A stretch of 64,000 nucleotides of DNA from Rhinopithecimicrobium faecis (GTDB lineage: Bacteria > Bacteroidota > Bacteroidia > Sphingobacteriales > Sphingobacteriaceae): the NCBI GenBank assembly GCA_017942165.1, contig JAGKSB010000006.1, positions 1 through 64,000 of the forward strand, read 5' to 3'. The notes below the pieces were generated by a model that was not told where the DNA came from, made no database searches, and saw nothing but the letters and a program-made list of their open reading frames with translations. A program made the translations under genes and the position numbers. Shown piece after piece: positions 31,732-40,433 of the stretch. The first letter of the stretch is position 1; every line of letters starts with the position of its first letter.

Positions 31732-34421
31732 CTATAATGACTATTTCTTTTAGACAACTTCAAATCCTGAAGGAGGGAAGCTTTTGCGCGAATGGTGACA
31801 TTGTAACTTTGAAACTGCCCAAAAGGTACCCAGCCTATAGACATATCCCAACAATGTAAATCGCGGTAAATGCTGAAGCGTGTCAATGAAATTTCCTTCT
31901 GCATAAAGTCATATCCCGAGTTAAACTGCACCTTCCACTTAGGTGTCAGACTAAAATCCCCATGGATATTTAACGTACTTGTATACCGTGTCGTAAGACC
32001 CACTTTGTTGTATTGGAAAGCAAAAGACCCTGCTAAATTCCATGGAATATTAAAATCTACAAAAGCATTTGGATCTGCGGATATGCGGGCTAGTGTAGCT
32101 GACTGCTCAGGAGTTAATCCTGCACCAGCACGGTTCCGAAGGGAGTCAATAGATTCATTTCTGCTCTTTCCCGCTTTCGGGTTAAAACTATAGTCGAAGG
32201 AGAAGCCAAAGTTGCTAACCGTCGCTAATTTACCGTTTTGAATGGCATATTTATTTATACGCTGTCCATTACGGTCCATTTGATAGGGATCTAAGGTACC
32301 GTTGAAATTTAAATTGATCTTTTGATTAAATAAAGCCGTACGTCCAGAAAAATTAATATTCGAAAGCTTCATGGAGTCGGCTACAAAATTATAGTTTCCA
32401 CTAAACGTTAAGCCCTGCAGGATAGGGATTTTCTTAAATCCTGTTCCTGTAGTATCGGACTTGGAGCGCACTTTCGCTTCGATATTATTGTCTATGGAGA
32501 AGCCTATGCCCATCGATCTACCCCCCGAAGGACTTCCATAGATGCCGTTTTGGAAAATAGAATAATCAGTGACCTCACCATTTGAATTCTGGTAAGAGCG
32601 ATAGAAGCCAAACTGATCGCTGGCGAAGTCAGGTCTATAGTTTAAATTAATCGAGGGTGTTACCACATGTCGGATAGCTTCTACTTTACCAATTTTTGGA
32701 TACATACCATAAATTTTAGTCGATAGACCCGAAGATACCGAATAGTCATAGGCACGGTTAAAGCCCTGTACGGTATCTGTTACCTCGCGGTATCCTGAAG
32801 GAATATTTTCTAAGTATTTACGAATGGATTGAAAATACCATCGCTCGGTGTAGTTTACTGAGGTGTTGAATTGAAAATGTTTTAAGGCATTTACAGATAG
32901 GGAAATAGGGATATTATGCTGAATACCGTTGCTAAATTTCTTTAGGGACTCACGTTTAAATATTTCCGATTCTGTCGTAGAGATCGAGTTCTTTCCTTGT
33001 AAGCTATAGCCCACAGTGATGCGCTGATACCACTTTTGTTCTCCCACACGCTCTTTGCTGTCAAAGGGGTTGAAGGTGGCTACGTTTAAACTGATGGTAG
33101 GTAATTGAACATTCACCGTCCCTAAGGAAATATCCTGATTATGGCTGAATGCGGAAGTAAAGTTTACTTTCCCATCGGCAAAGACCTTTCCATAAGAAAT
33201 GGAAGAGGACATATTATTATTCGTCAATCGGTTGTAATCATAGGTGCTATTGGCGCCCGTATTACGGAAGTAAGATCCTGTACCGAAGTTTACCGATGCT
33301 GAAAAGGAGGTCCCTGGGTTTGCTTCTTGGCGCTGTGTATGATTCCAGGTAACATTAAAATCTCGGTTTGTACCATAATTGCTCGTTCCTTCAACACCCG
33401 TCTTTGTGGAAGCAAAACGTAAGTTAAAGCCACCATTATACTTGTAATTTACTTGATAGCGCGTGTTCATATTAGCCTCCCAAGATCCCTTAGAATAAAT
33501 CGAAGCACGTACTTCGGAATCCCAATAGTCGTTAAAGGCAAAGTACCAACCGATATCACGCATGGAAAATCCACGCGTATAATCCTCCCCAAAGGATGGG
33601 AATAAGAATCCTGAGTTACGCTTATTGGGTTTTGGGAAGAATCCAAATGGGATAGCCGCAAATTTGAGGGGGATACTTTCTAATACCAAATAGGAAGGGC
33701 CCGCAATAATTTGATTTTTCGTCACTAGTCCCTTAGAAATAAAAAATCCAAAGTGCGTATGTGGCTCGGGTAGATTACAGGTACTGTAAAGACCGTGATA
33801 GAGCGACATCTCATCGTACATATTCTTACGTACAATCTTCGCCTGAATAAATCCACCGTCGACTTCCGTCATCACACCATAGGTGTTCCCTTCTTCATTT
33901 TTGAAGTCATAGGTCAGTGAATCCACCGACTTAGGCGTATCATTTGGAAATAAGACTACTGGACGCCCGACATATTTACCTTTATGGTCGGTAATGCCTG
34001 AAGCAAAAACTTGATTATTCGTCTGATCTAAGCGGATGTAGTCCGCAGAAATTTCAAATTCTTGATATTTTACTTTTGCCCCTTTATATAAATGGACAAT
34101 ATTATTTTCGAAATCTGATGATAAGGAGTCTGCAGCAATGATATTAACTTGACTGGTCAGTCCAGCGCCATTTTTCGTGGTATCCTTTTTTACAGTTAAC
34201 GTATCTTTTCCAATCAGCAGACTATCTTTTCCAATCAGCAGATTATCTTTCTTTAAAAGCGTCGTATCAATTGTACCTTTTACAAGATCGTTTGTAACAA
34301 CCGCATTCGGACGAACCTCCTTAGGCGAAATTTCTTTCGTTTTGCCCTGTTGTGCCAACGAGGATGACAGCATGCCTAAGCATAGGCATGCACTTAAAAT
34401 AAGGAGACTTAAGGACTTCAA
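31716..34421 (-). CDS. lptD: putative LPS-assembly outer-membrane protein LptD
   Basis: A 901-residue outer-membrane protein with a signal peptide at about 1-23 (MLSSSLAQQG). A Lys/Asp/Leu-rich spacer with the repeat LLIGKDS / LLIGKDT follows at about 58-75. An OstA/LptA-like beta-jellyroll is at about 90-180 (IIAADSLSSDFENNIVHLYKGAKVKY). The long C-terminal LptD barrel runs from about 215 to the end. LptD, with LptE, inserts lipopolysaccharide into the outer leaflet. It is larger than the E. coli protein and has the Bacteroidota arrangement. It lies divergent from the amidase and MlaD-like genes, all envelope functions. Confidence 0.88.
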   Translation of the reverse strand: MKSLSLLILSACLCLGMLSSSLAQQGKTKEISPKEVRPNAVVTNDLVKGTIDTTLLKKDNLLIGKDSLLIGKDTLTVKKDTTKNGAGLTSQVNIIAADSLSSDFENNIVHLYKGAKVKYQEFEISADYIRLDQTNNQVFASGITDHKGKYVGRPVVLFPNDTPKSVDSLTYDFKNEEGNTYGVMTEVDGGFIQAKIVRKNMYDEMSLYHGLYSTCNLPEPHTHFGFFISKGLVTKNQIIAGPSYLVLESIPLKFAAIPFGFFPKPNKRNSGFLFPSFGEDYTRGFSMRDIGWYFAFNDYWDSEVRASIYSKGSWEANMNTRYQVNYKYNGGFNLRFASTKTGVEGTSNYGTNRDFNVTWNHTQRQEANPGTSFSASVNFGTGSYFRNTGANSTYDYNRLTNNNMSSSISYGKVFADGKVNFTSAFSHNQDISLGTVNVQLPTISLNVATFNPFDSKERVGEQKWYQRITVGYSLQGKNSISTTESEIFKRESLKKFSNGIQHNIPISLSVNALKHFQFNTSVNYTERWYFQSIRKYLENIPSGYREVTDTVQGFNRAYDYSVSSGLSTKIYGMYPKIGKVEAIRHVVTPSINLNYRPDFASDQFGFYRSYQNSNGEVTDYSIFQNGIYGSPSGGRSMGIGFSIDNNIEAKVRSKSDTTGTGFKKIPILQGLTFSGNYNFVADSMKLSNINFSGRTALFNQKINLNFNGTLDPYQMDRNGQRINKYAIQNGKLATVSNFGFSFDYSFNPKAGKSRNESIDSLRNRAGAGLTPEQSATLARISADPNAFVDFNIPWNLAGSFAFQYNKVGLTTRYTSTLNIHGDFSLTPKWKVQFNSGYDFMQKEISLTRFSIYRDLHCWDMSIGWVPFGQFQSYNVTIRAKASLLQDLKLSKRNSHYSNSGF
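34202..34243. repeat. 21-bp in-frame tandem repeat in lptD
   Basis: Units at 34202-34222 and 34223-34243, starting TATCTTTTCCAATCAGCAG, differ at one position. They encode two copies of a seven-residue IGKDSLL-type unit in the spacer after the signal peptide. Confidence 0.88.
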
Positions 34422-34468
34422 AATAAGCGCGAATATTTATTTTTACAATACGATTAAACTTTCAATCA

Positions 34469-34476
34469 CAAAATTA
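34469..34476 (-). promoter_or_regulatory. -7 box of the lptD promoter
   Basis: TAATTTTG on the minus strand matches TAnnTTTG and gives a leader of about 40 bases. The -33 element is not evident. Confidence 0.4.
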
Positions 34477-34619
34477 GTCAAAAAACAATTAGGTTTAGTA
34501 GTAATTGATTTACATTAATTGTTCTTATTTTCTATTAACTTTACATGAATAAAAGATTAATACTTTACAATAGTATTATTTTATTTAGTTAAATTTTGTC
34601 AAAACAAATTTTTTTTTAG

Positions 34620-35471
34620 ATGATCGCGATATTTAATTTTAAGACACGCAGGGTATTATCCGTATTTTTAGCTGCTATTTTTTGTTTACCAATAGCTAGT
34701 AAAGCAGAACAGCCTCCGGCTTACATAATTAAAACTATCGTCTTAGATGCCGGCCACGGTGGACATGACTCAGGTGCTAAGGGGAGTGAATCCCTGGAGA
34801 AAAATATAGCGCTCGAGGTCGTATTAAAATTAGGTAAGGCTATTGAAAAGCAAATTCCTGGCGTTCGCGTAATCTACACGCGTAAAGTGGATGTTTTTGT
34901 TCCCCTCTATAAGCGCATTGAATTAGCGAATGATAATAAGGCTGATCTTTTTGTATCGATCCACTGCAATGCCGCGGGTGTAACCTCCTCCAGATATAAG
35001 AACTCTAGAGGCCGTTATGTGACTACGACATCTTCAAACCGTTCAGCAAAAGGAACAGAGACACTTGTTTCAGGTTCTGGACGCCTGGGTGAACAAGATG
35101 CGGCAGTACGTGAGAATGCTTCCATGCTACTCGAGGAGAACTATAAAGATAACTACCAAGGTTTTGACCCTAAAGATCCAGAAAGTTACATCATCTTCTC
35201 TTTGATGAAAAATCAATACCGCGATCAATCCATAAAATTAGCTAATGCCATGCAGCAGGAGTACACAAACTCCAATCGTGTAAATCGTGGTGTCTGGGAG
35301 AAGAGCTTAGCGGTATTAGCACGCGCAGGCATGCCTGCTGTACTAACAGAAATTGGATTTATCTCCAATTATGAAGAAGAGCGCATGATGATGAGTGAGG
35401 AAGGGCAGGATCAGATTGTTCAAAACTTAGTAAATGCACTCAAAAATTATAAAAAGAGCGTAGAAAAATAA
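34620..35471 (+). CDS. N-acetylmuramoyl-L-alanine amidase (Amidase_3)
   Basis: A 283-residue exported zinc amidase that cuts the bond between MurNAc and the stem peptide. A signal peptide (about 1-29) ends ASKAEQ. Zinc ligands and catalytic residues are visible: His in LDAGHGGHDSG (about 42-52), Glu in SLEKNIALEV, His in DLFVSIHCNAA (about 112-122), and the catalytic Glu in VLTEIGFISN near the C-terminus. A Bacteroidota-type insertion with SSRYKNSRG follows the third motif. It is 59 bases upstream of the MlaD-like gene and may share its transcript. Confidence 0.93.
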   Translation: MIAIFNFKTRRVLSVFLAAIFCLPIASKAEQPPAYIIKTIVLDAGHGGHDSGAKGSESLEKNIALEVVLKLGKAIEKQIPGVRVIYTRKVDVFVPLYKRIELANDNKADLFVSIHCNAAGVTSSRYKNSRGRYVTTTSSNRSAKGTETLVSGSGRLGEQDAAVRENASMLLEENYKDNYQGFDPKDPESYIIFSLMKNQYRDQSIKLANAMQQEYTNSNRVNRGVWEKSLAVLARAGMPAVLTEIGFISNYEEERMMMSEEGQDQIVQNLVNALKNYKKSVEK

Positions 35472-35530
35472 ACATTTTGGGACTTAGCATGTTATTATGG
35501 TAGTGTTGACCGAAACGTAACTATTAAATT

Positions 35531-36478
35531 TTGAAAATATCAAACGAAACTAAAGTTGGGCTTCTAGCCGTAATTGCAATTGCTGTCTTATTTATAGGGT
35601 ATAGCTTCTTAAAAGGAAACGACGTTTTTAGCGCAGATAATACCTATTATACATCGTATGAAAATGTTGATGGGCTGACGGTTTCCAAGCCCGTCTTAGT
35701 AAATGGTTATCAGATTGGTCGGGTATCAAAGATGATCCTTCAGCCTGATGGACATATCCGTACAGAATTTAGAATTAATGGCGACGTGCCAATTCCTAAA
35801 AATAGTATTGCACGTATTGCTTCCACAGATTTATTGGGAACAAAAGCCATTGTCTTTGAGATTGGCGATAGCAAGGAAATTGCTGAAAATGGATTTCGTT
35901 TGGAATCGGGTGTTCAAGCAAATATTATGGATAAGGTGGAGCCTATCCAAAAGAAAATTGAAAATATTACTTCGAAATTAGACTCCGTGTTAACCGTCGT
36001 AAACTCGGTGTTAGATGAAGATTTCCACCGTGATTTCAAATCTTCGGTACATAGTATCTCTACTTCTCTGAAGAATGTCGAGGTAATAACTAAAGATGTG
36101 GAAGGCTTAGTAGGTTCTGAACGTAAGCGCTTGAGTAATATCATGATCAACTTAGAGTCAATCACGTCCAATTTTAAAAATAATGAGACGCAGATTAATA
36201 AGATTATGAATAACCTGGAGTCCGTTACGGATCAGGCTGCGAAGTTGAATTTTTCTGAAACCTTAAATAAAGCAAATAAGGCCATGTCAGATTTTCAACT
36301 TATTGTAGACCGTATTAATAAAGGGGAAGGTTCTATAGGTTTGCTTATTAATGATGATAAGCTGTATTCAAATTTATCGAATGCTTCTGAAAGTTTAGAC
36401 AACCTGATAAAAGATGTTAAGGATAGACCTTCACGTTATATAAAATTATCCGTCTTCGGTCGGAAAGACCCTAAGTAG
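35531..36478 (+). CDS. MlaD/MCE-domain lipid-transport protein
   Basis: A 315-residue protein with one N-terminal membrane helix (about 9-27, LLAVIAIAVLFIGYSFL). A single MCE domain (about 37-115) has YENVDGLTVSKPVLVNGYQIGRV and ARIASTDLLGTKAIVFEIG. A long helical C-terminus rich in Asn, Ser and Lys may form a coiled coil. MCE proteins carry phospholipids between membranes with an MlaE/MlaF ABC transporter, which is not in this window. The start is a TTG: an in-frame TAA lies two codons upstream, and MKISNETKVG is the usual family N-terminus. A terminator follows. Confidence 0.9.
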   Translation: MKISNETKVGLLAVIAIAVLFIGYSFLKGNDVFSADNTYYTSYENVDGLTVSKPVLVNGYQIGRVSKMILQPDGHIRTEFRINGDVPIPKNSIARIASTDLLGTKAIVFEIGDSKEIAENGFRLESGVQANIMDKVEPIQKKIENITSKLDSVLTVVNSVLDEDFHRDFKSSVHSISTSLKNVEVITKDVEGLVGSERKRLSNIMINLESITSNFKNNETQINKIMNNLESVTDQAAKLNFSETLNKANKAMSDFQLIVDRINKGEGSIGLLINDDKLYSNLSNASESLDNLIKDVKDRPSRYIKLSVFGRKDPK

Positions 36479-36500
36479 TGACCCCATAAGAGGTAGAAAA

Positions 36501-36551
36501 GCTTACAACAGAAAAGCCCCCAAAAAATATGGGGGCTTTTTTGTTGTAAGC
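36501..36551. terminator. bidirectional terminator after the mlaD-like gene
   Basis: A two-part stem, GCTTACAACA and AAAAGCCCCC paired with GGGGGCTTTT and TGTTGTAAGC, is interrupted by one mismatch. It serves both the mlaD-like gene and the convergent S9 peptidase gene. Confidence 0.9.
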
Positions 36552-36555
36552 TCGT

Positions 36556-38589
36556 TTATAAAGTTTCTTTGAGCCAGCCGAAGAATTCGCGCTGCCACAC
36601 CTGCGCATTGTGTCCTGAGAGAACCCAGTGGTTTTCCTCGGGTAAATACACAAGACGGCTTTTAATGTTTTTTAACTGCGCAGCTTGAAATGCCGCTAAG
36701 CCCTGTCCTACAGGAACGCGAAAATCAATTCCTCCTTGAAAGACTAAGATCGGCGTATTCCATTTGTTAACATGCATCACGGGGTTGTAATCCGTATAGG
36801 TTTTCGCATTTTTAGAATCCCAATAAGGGCCTCCCAATTCCTGGTTAGCAAAGAATAACTCCTCGGTAGTGCCATACCAGCTGCGCATATCAAAGAGCCC
36901 ATTATGCGCTATAAAACTCTTAAATCTATTGGCATGAACGCCAGCTAACATAAACACCGAATAGCCACCATAAGATGCGCCAATAGCGCCACGGCGTGTC
37001 GTGTCGACATAGCTTTCTTTGGATATATCATCGATCGCTGTTAAATAATCTTGAATAGGCTGTCCTCCCCAATCTGTTGAGATTGCCTCATTCCATTTTA
37101 CTCCCCATCCGGGCATTCCTCGGCGGTTTGGAGCAATGACAATATACCCTTGGGAGGCAATTAGCTGCAAATTCCAACGGAAGGAATAAAATTGGGTGAG
37201 CGCTGACTGTGGTCCACCTTCACAATATAAAATCGTAGGGTATTTCTTTGTCGCGTCAAAGTTTGGCGGGTAGATAACCCATGAAAAGAGCTCCTGCCCA
37301 TCGGTAGTCTTACTGATGCGTGTACTTACTTTATTCTCAATAATACGGCTATAGGCCTCATCATTAACTTTTGTAAGCTGCTCTAAAGACTTCTTCGCTA
37401 AGTCAAAGCTGTAAATCTCTGCTGCACGTGTCAACTTTGTAAGGGATACAATTAGCTTATTCTCTGCTTGACCTATTAAGGAAGCAATATCGTGCTGACC
37501 TTGGCTAAGCTGTATTACCTTAACCGATGTGGCAGCTTTTGAACTCTTGGGCACTTGCACCTCAAAAAGCTGCACTGTACCTTTTACAGCAGCGGTAAAA
37601 TAAATGCTGCGGGAATCTGTAGACCAGATAAAGGAGTTTACAGTACCGTCCCACGCTGCGGTAAGGTTAAAACGCTGACTGCTCTTCTTATCGAATATAA
37701 TAAGGTCATTTTTATCAGCTTCATACCCATCTTTTTTCATGCTTAACCAGGCGAGCTGCTGCCCGTCGTTGCTATAGCTCGGGTTGGTGTCGTATCCGGA
37801 CATTCCTGACGTCAGGTTTGTGGTTTCCTGAGACCCGATTTCATAACGATAGATGTCCGTATTTGTAGATAGCGCATAGTCCGTTCCAAATTTCTTCTTG
37901 CATACATAGAGTACCGCTTTACTATCGGGGCTAAAGATATAGTCCTCCACACCACCAAATGGTGCTTGTGGGCTGTAGAAGGCTTCGTCTTTTAAAAGGT
38001 CTATAACCTCTGTAATCGCTCCTTCTTCATAGCGCGCTAAAAAGGGGTGATTGAATTTGCCTTCATTAAAGCTATCCCAATGTCTGTAGTCCAATTGATC
38101 GTAGATATAAGCATTGGATTTTGGAAGGTCGGGATATTTCACCGAACTTTTATAGTCTTTTACTAATACGGCTTGGCTAAAGAGTATATACTTACCATCT
38201 GAGGAGAACCTCACATTTTCTAAATCCGAAGCATACTGTGTTACTTGTACGGCATCGGTAGCATTAGGGCCTTTCTTCCATAATTGTCCTTTCCAAAGAT
38301 AGGTTAGCGTACCATCTTTAGCGAGGTCTACAATTGTTTCCCCACCTTTTTCAAAAGTCACCTGTTGGACGGATTGATTAGAGAGGGATAGTTTATAGAG
38401 ATTGCGTTCCGAGCTATTGGTCTCAAGATTATAATTGGAAACGCCAAAGAATAAATCTTTATGATCAGGGGAAATGGTTTCCGCAGACACACGGCCTAAT
38501 TTCCATAGCGTGGAAGGATTCAATGGCTCCTGGGCCTGGCTAGTCAGTGTGAGGGCCATACTTACAGATAATAATAGTTTTTTTTTCAT
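36556..38589 (-). CDS. S9-family prolyl oligopeptidase-like peptidase
   Basis: A 677-residue exported peptidase. The signal peptide is MKKKLLLSVSMALTLTSQAQ. A seven-bladed beta-propeller of WD40-like PD40 repeats covers about 25-410. The alpha/beta-hydrolase domain (about 430-677) has the nucleophile Ser in GAIGASYGGYSV, the Asp in FQGGIDFRVPVGQ and the His in EENHWV. These enzymes cleave short peptides, typically after proline or alanine. I chose the ATG at 38589 because the 22 residues of the longer reading to 38655 precede a complete signal peptide and are unlikely to be translated. Confidence 0.92.
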   Translation of the reverse strand: MKKKLLLSVSMALTLTSQAQEPLNPSTLWKLGRVSAETISPDHKDLFFGVSNYNLETNSSERNLYKLSLSNQSVQQVTFEKGGETIVDLAKDGTLTYLWKGQLWKKGPNATDAVQVTQYASDLENVRFSSDGKYILFSQAVLVKDYKSSVKYPDLPKSNAYIYDQLDYRHWDSFNEGKFNHPFLARYEEGAITEVIDLLKDEAFYSPQAPFGGVEDYIFSPDSKAVLYVCKKKFGTDYALSTNTDIYRYEIGSQETTNLTSGMSGYDTNPSYSNDGQQLAWLSMKKDGYEADKNDLIIFDKKSSQRFNLTAAWDGTVNSFIWSTDSRSIYFTAAVKGTVQLFEVQVPKSSKAATSVKVIQLSQGQHDIASLIGQAENKLIVSLTKLTRAAEIYSFDLAKKSLEQLTKVNDEAYSRIIENKVSTRISKTTDGQELFSWVIYPPNFDATKKYPTILYCEGGPQSALTQFYSFRWNLQLIASQGYIVIAPNRRGMPGWGVKWNEAISTDWGGQPIQDYLTAIDDISKESYVDTTRRGAIGASYGGYSVFMLAGVHANRFKSFIAHNGLFDMRSWYGTTEELFFANQELGGPYWDSKNAKTYTDYNPVMHVNKWNTPILVFQGGIDFRVPVGQGLAAFQAAQLKNIKSRLVYLPEENHWVLSGHNAQVWQREFFGWLKETL

Positions 38590-38838
38590 ATGTGATCTTT
38601 TTAGAATCCTTGGCAATTTACAAAAGGAGGCTAAAAACACGAAATTTTGTCGCATTTATAAGTATTCCGTAATCCTGAAACACAATAAATAGGGGCTATT
38701 GGTGGGGGTAGACCATTTTCCGAGTCCCAAGCATACTTTTTATTGAAAATAATTGTAAAATTAATTCCGTGAAAATGAATATGTTGCGAAAAAAAAATTA
38801 AAAAAATGCGTTTTTATTGAAAAAAAAGGGAAAAAGAC

Positions 38839-38869
38839 TTGCAGAATATGCTTTCTGTACCTATCTTTG
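38839..38869 (+). promoter_or_regulatory. tRNA-Leu promoter
   Basis: TTG at 38839-38841, a 20-base spacer, then TATCTTTG at 38862-38869, a match to TAnnTTTG. The predicted start lies about 13 bases before the tRNA. The TTG -33 form is usual for stable-RNA promoters of this phylum. The rest of the interval 38590-38888 is A-rich with no gene seen. Confidence 0.75.
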
Positions 38870-38888
38870 TAGCACAAGAAATCCTAAT

Positions 38889-38970
38889 GCGGAAGTGGCG
38901 TAATTGGTAGCCGCACCAGACTTAGGATCTGGCGCCGCAAGGCGTGGGGGTTCGAGTCCCTTCTTCCGCA
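38889..38970 (+). tRNA. tRNA-Leu (anticodon TAG)
   Basis: An 82-base class II tRNA. The acceptor arms GCGGAAG / CTTCCGC pair fully with discriminator A at 38970. The anticodon arm CCAGA-CTTAGGA-TCTGG presents TAG, which reads CUA/CUG leucine codons. A long variable arm follows (GCGCCGCAAGGCGTGGG region), as expected for leucine. The T-loop is TTCGAGT. CCA is not encoded. Confidence 0.95.
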
Positions 38971-38977
38971 CTTGATG

Positions 38978-39014
38978 TCCTCCCGAATTTAAATCTCGGG
39001 GGGATTTTTTTTTT
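38978..39014 (+). terminator. tRNA-Leu terminator
   Basis: The stem TCCTCCCGA / TCGGGGGGA with one G-T pair is followed by ten T residues, just before trigger factor. Confidence 0.85.
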
Positions 39015-39044
39015 ATAATAAATGCGATAAACGCTTAATAGAGT

Positions 39045-40373
39045 ATGAAAATTTCACACGAAAAAATTGATGGAATCAACGCGATAATTAAAGTTGATTT
39101 AACGCCTGAAGATTATAACCCTCAAGTTGACAAAGCAATTAAAGAGCAAGCTAAAAAGGCTAAGTTACCAGGATTCCGTTCTGGTCAAGTTCCTGTAGGC
39201 CATATCAGACGCTCTTTTGGTAAGTCTATCTTATTTGATTTTGTTAACAAACTTGTAAATGACAGCATCACTACTTATATCGGTGAGCAAAAATTAGAAG
39301 TTTTAGGACAGCCTTTACCTAAAGAGGAAGATAATGCAAATTACAATTGGGATTATAAAGATAATTTCAACTTTACATATGAAATCGGTTTAGCACCGGA
39401 ATTTACAATCCCTTTTACAGCAGAATCTGAATTTACGGAATACGATATTAAAGCCGATGATGAAACATTAGCTTCTCGTATTAAAAACTTACGTCGTAGC
39501 TACGGAAAGATGACAAATCCTGAAGTTTCAGCTGAAGGTGATGTTTTATTCGCTGCATTAACGCAAGAAGGTCCTGAAGGTCCTGTTGAAAAAACAGCTT
39601 CTATCCGTACAGATATCATCGAAGATGCTAAGATTAAAAAGTCTTTAGTAGGCTTAAAGCAAGATGATACCGTGAAAATCGATCTTAAAAAAGCTTTTAA
39701 AGAGGAAGATATCATTCGTATCTTAGGTATTGCTCCTGAAGAAGTAGCTGCTTTAGATCCTAAATTTACGTTAACAGTAAAAAATGTTAACCGTTTAGAA
39801 GAGTCTGAGTTAAACCAAGAATTCTTTGATAAACTTTTCGCAGCGAATGAAGTGACTACGGAAGAGCAGTTTACAGAGAAAGTGAAGGAAGAAGTTGAAA
39901 ACTTATTCAAACAGAACTCAGCGCAAAAGTTACGTAACGAAATGTATACCTACGGTATGGATGCGGTAAATGTAACTTTCCCAGAAGCATTCTTAAAAAG
40001 ATGGTTAAAAGCTACTAACCCAAATATCGCTGATGAAGAGTTAAATGAAGGTTTTGCAGACTTTATTTCTAACTTGAAATGGACGATCATTGAAAACCGT
40101 GTAGTAACTGAAAATAAATTAGAAGTTAAATACGAAGAGGTTATCGAATTAGCGAAAGAACGTATCTACGCGCAAATCAAAATGTACAACATCAATGATG
40201 AGCCTACAGATGAGCAATTAGCACAATACGCAGTTCAATTATTACAAGATAGAGAGCAAGCAAATCGTCTTTTCGAAGAAGCTAAAGCACTTAAAGTATA
40301 CGAATTCTTAAAAGGTGTAGTGAAGATCAACACACAAGAGATCAACTACAATGAATTCGAAAAATTAGCGTAA
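39045..40373 (+). CDS. tig: trigger factor
   Basis: A 442-residue ribosome-associated chaperone. The ribosome-binding domain (about 1-140) has the signature FRSGQVPVGHIRRSFGK in place of the usual GFRKGKVP form. The middle is a degenerate FKBP-like domain, and the C-terminal helical arms run from about 250 to the end. It holds nascent chains as they leave the ribosome. As in other Bacteroidota, the peptidyl-prolyl isomerase domain is poorly conserved. clpP and clpX, which often follow tig, are absent here. A terminator follows directly. Confidence 0.94.
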   Translation: MKISHEKIDGINAIIKVDLTPEDYNPQVDKAIKEQAKKAKLPGFRSGQVPVGHIRRSFGKSILFDFVNKLVNDSITTYIGEQKLEVLGQPLPKEEDNANYNWDYKDNFNFTYEIGLAPEFTIPFTAESEFTEYDIKADDETLASRIKNLRRSYGKMTNPEVSAEGDVLFAALTQEGPEGPVEKTASIRTDIIEDAKIKKSLVGLKQDDTVKIDLKKAFKEEDIIRILGIAPEEVAALDPKFTLTVKNVNRLEESELNQEFFDKLFAANEVTTEEQFTEKVKEEVENLFKQNSAQKLRNEMYTYGMDAVNVTFPEAFLKRWLKATNPNIADEELNEGFADFISNLKWTIIENRVVTENKLEVKYEEVIELAKERIYAQIKMYNINDEPTDEQLAQYAVQLLQDREQANRLFEEAKALKVYEFLKGVVKINTQEINYNEFEKLA

Positions 40374-40390
40374 GCTTATTCTTTTAAATA

Positions 40391-40430
40391 AAAAAAAGAC
40401 CTCGCAACTAGTTGTGAGGTCTTTTTTTTG
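40391..40430. terminator. bidirectional terminator between tig and tamB
   Basis: The stem AAAAAAAGACCTCGCAAC / GTTGTGAGGTCTTTTTTT has one mismatch and a 2-base loop. It lies between the convergent genes. Confidence 0.9.
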
Positions 40431-40433
40431 GTA

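Noticed and set aside
34177..34518. Plus-strand ORF with SFPISRL repeats opposite lptD
   Set aside because: It is the complement of the lptD 5' end. The repeat comes from the 21-bp duplication in lptD.
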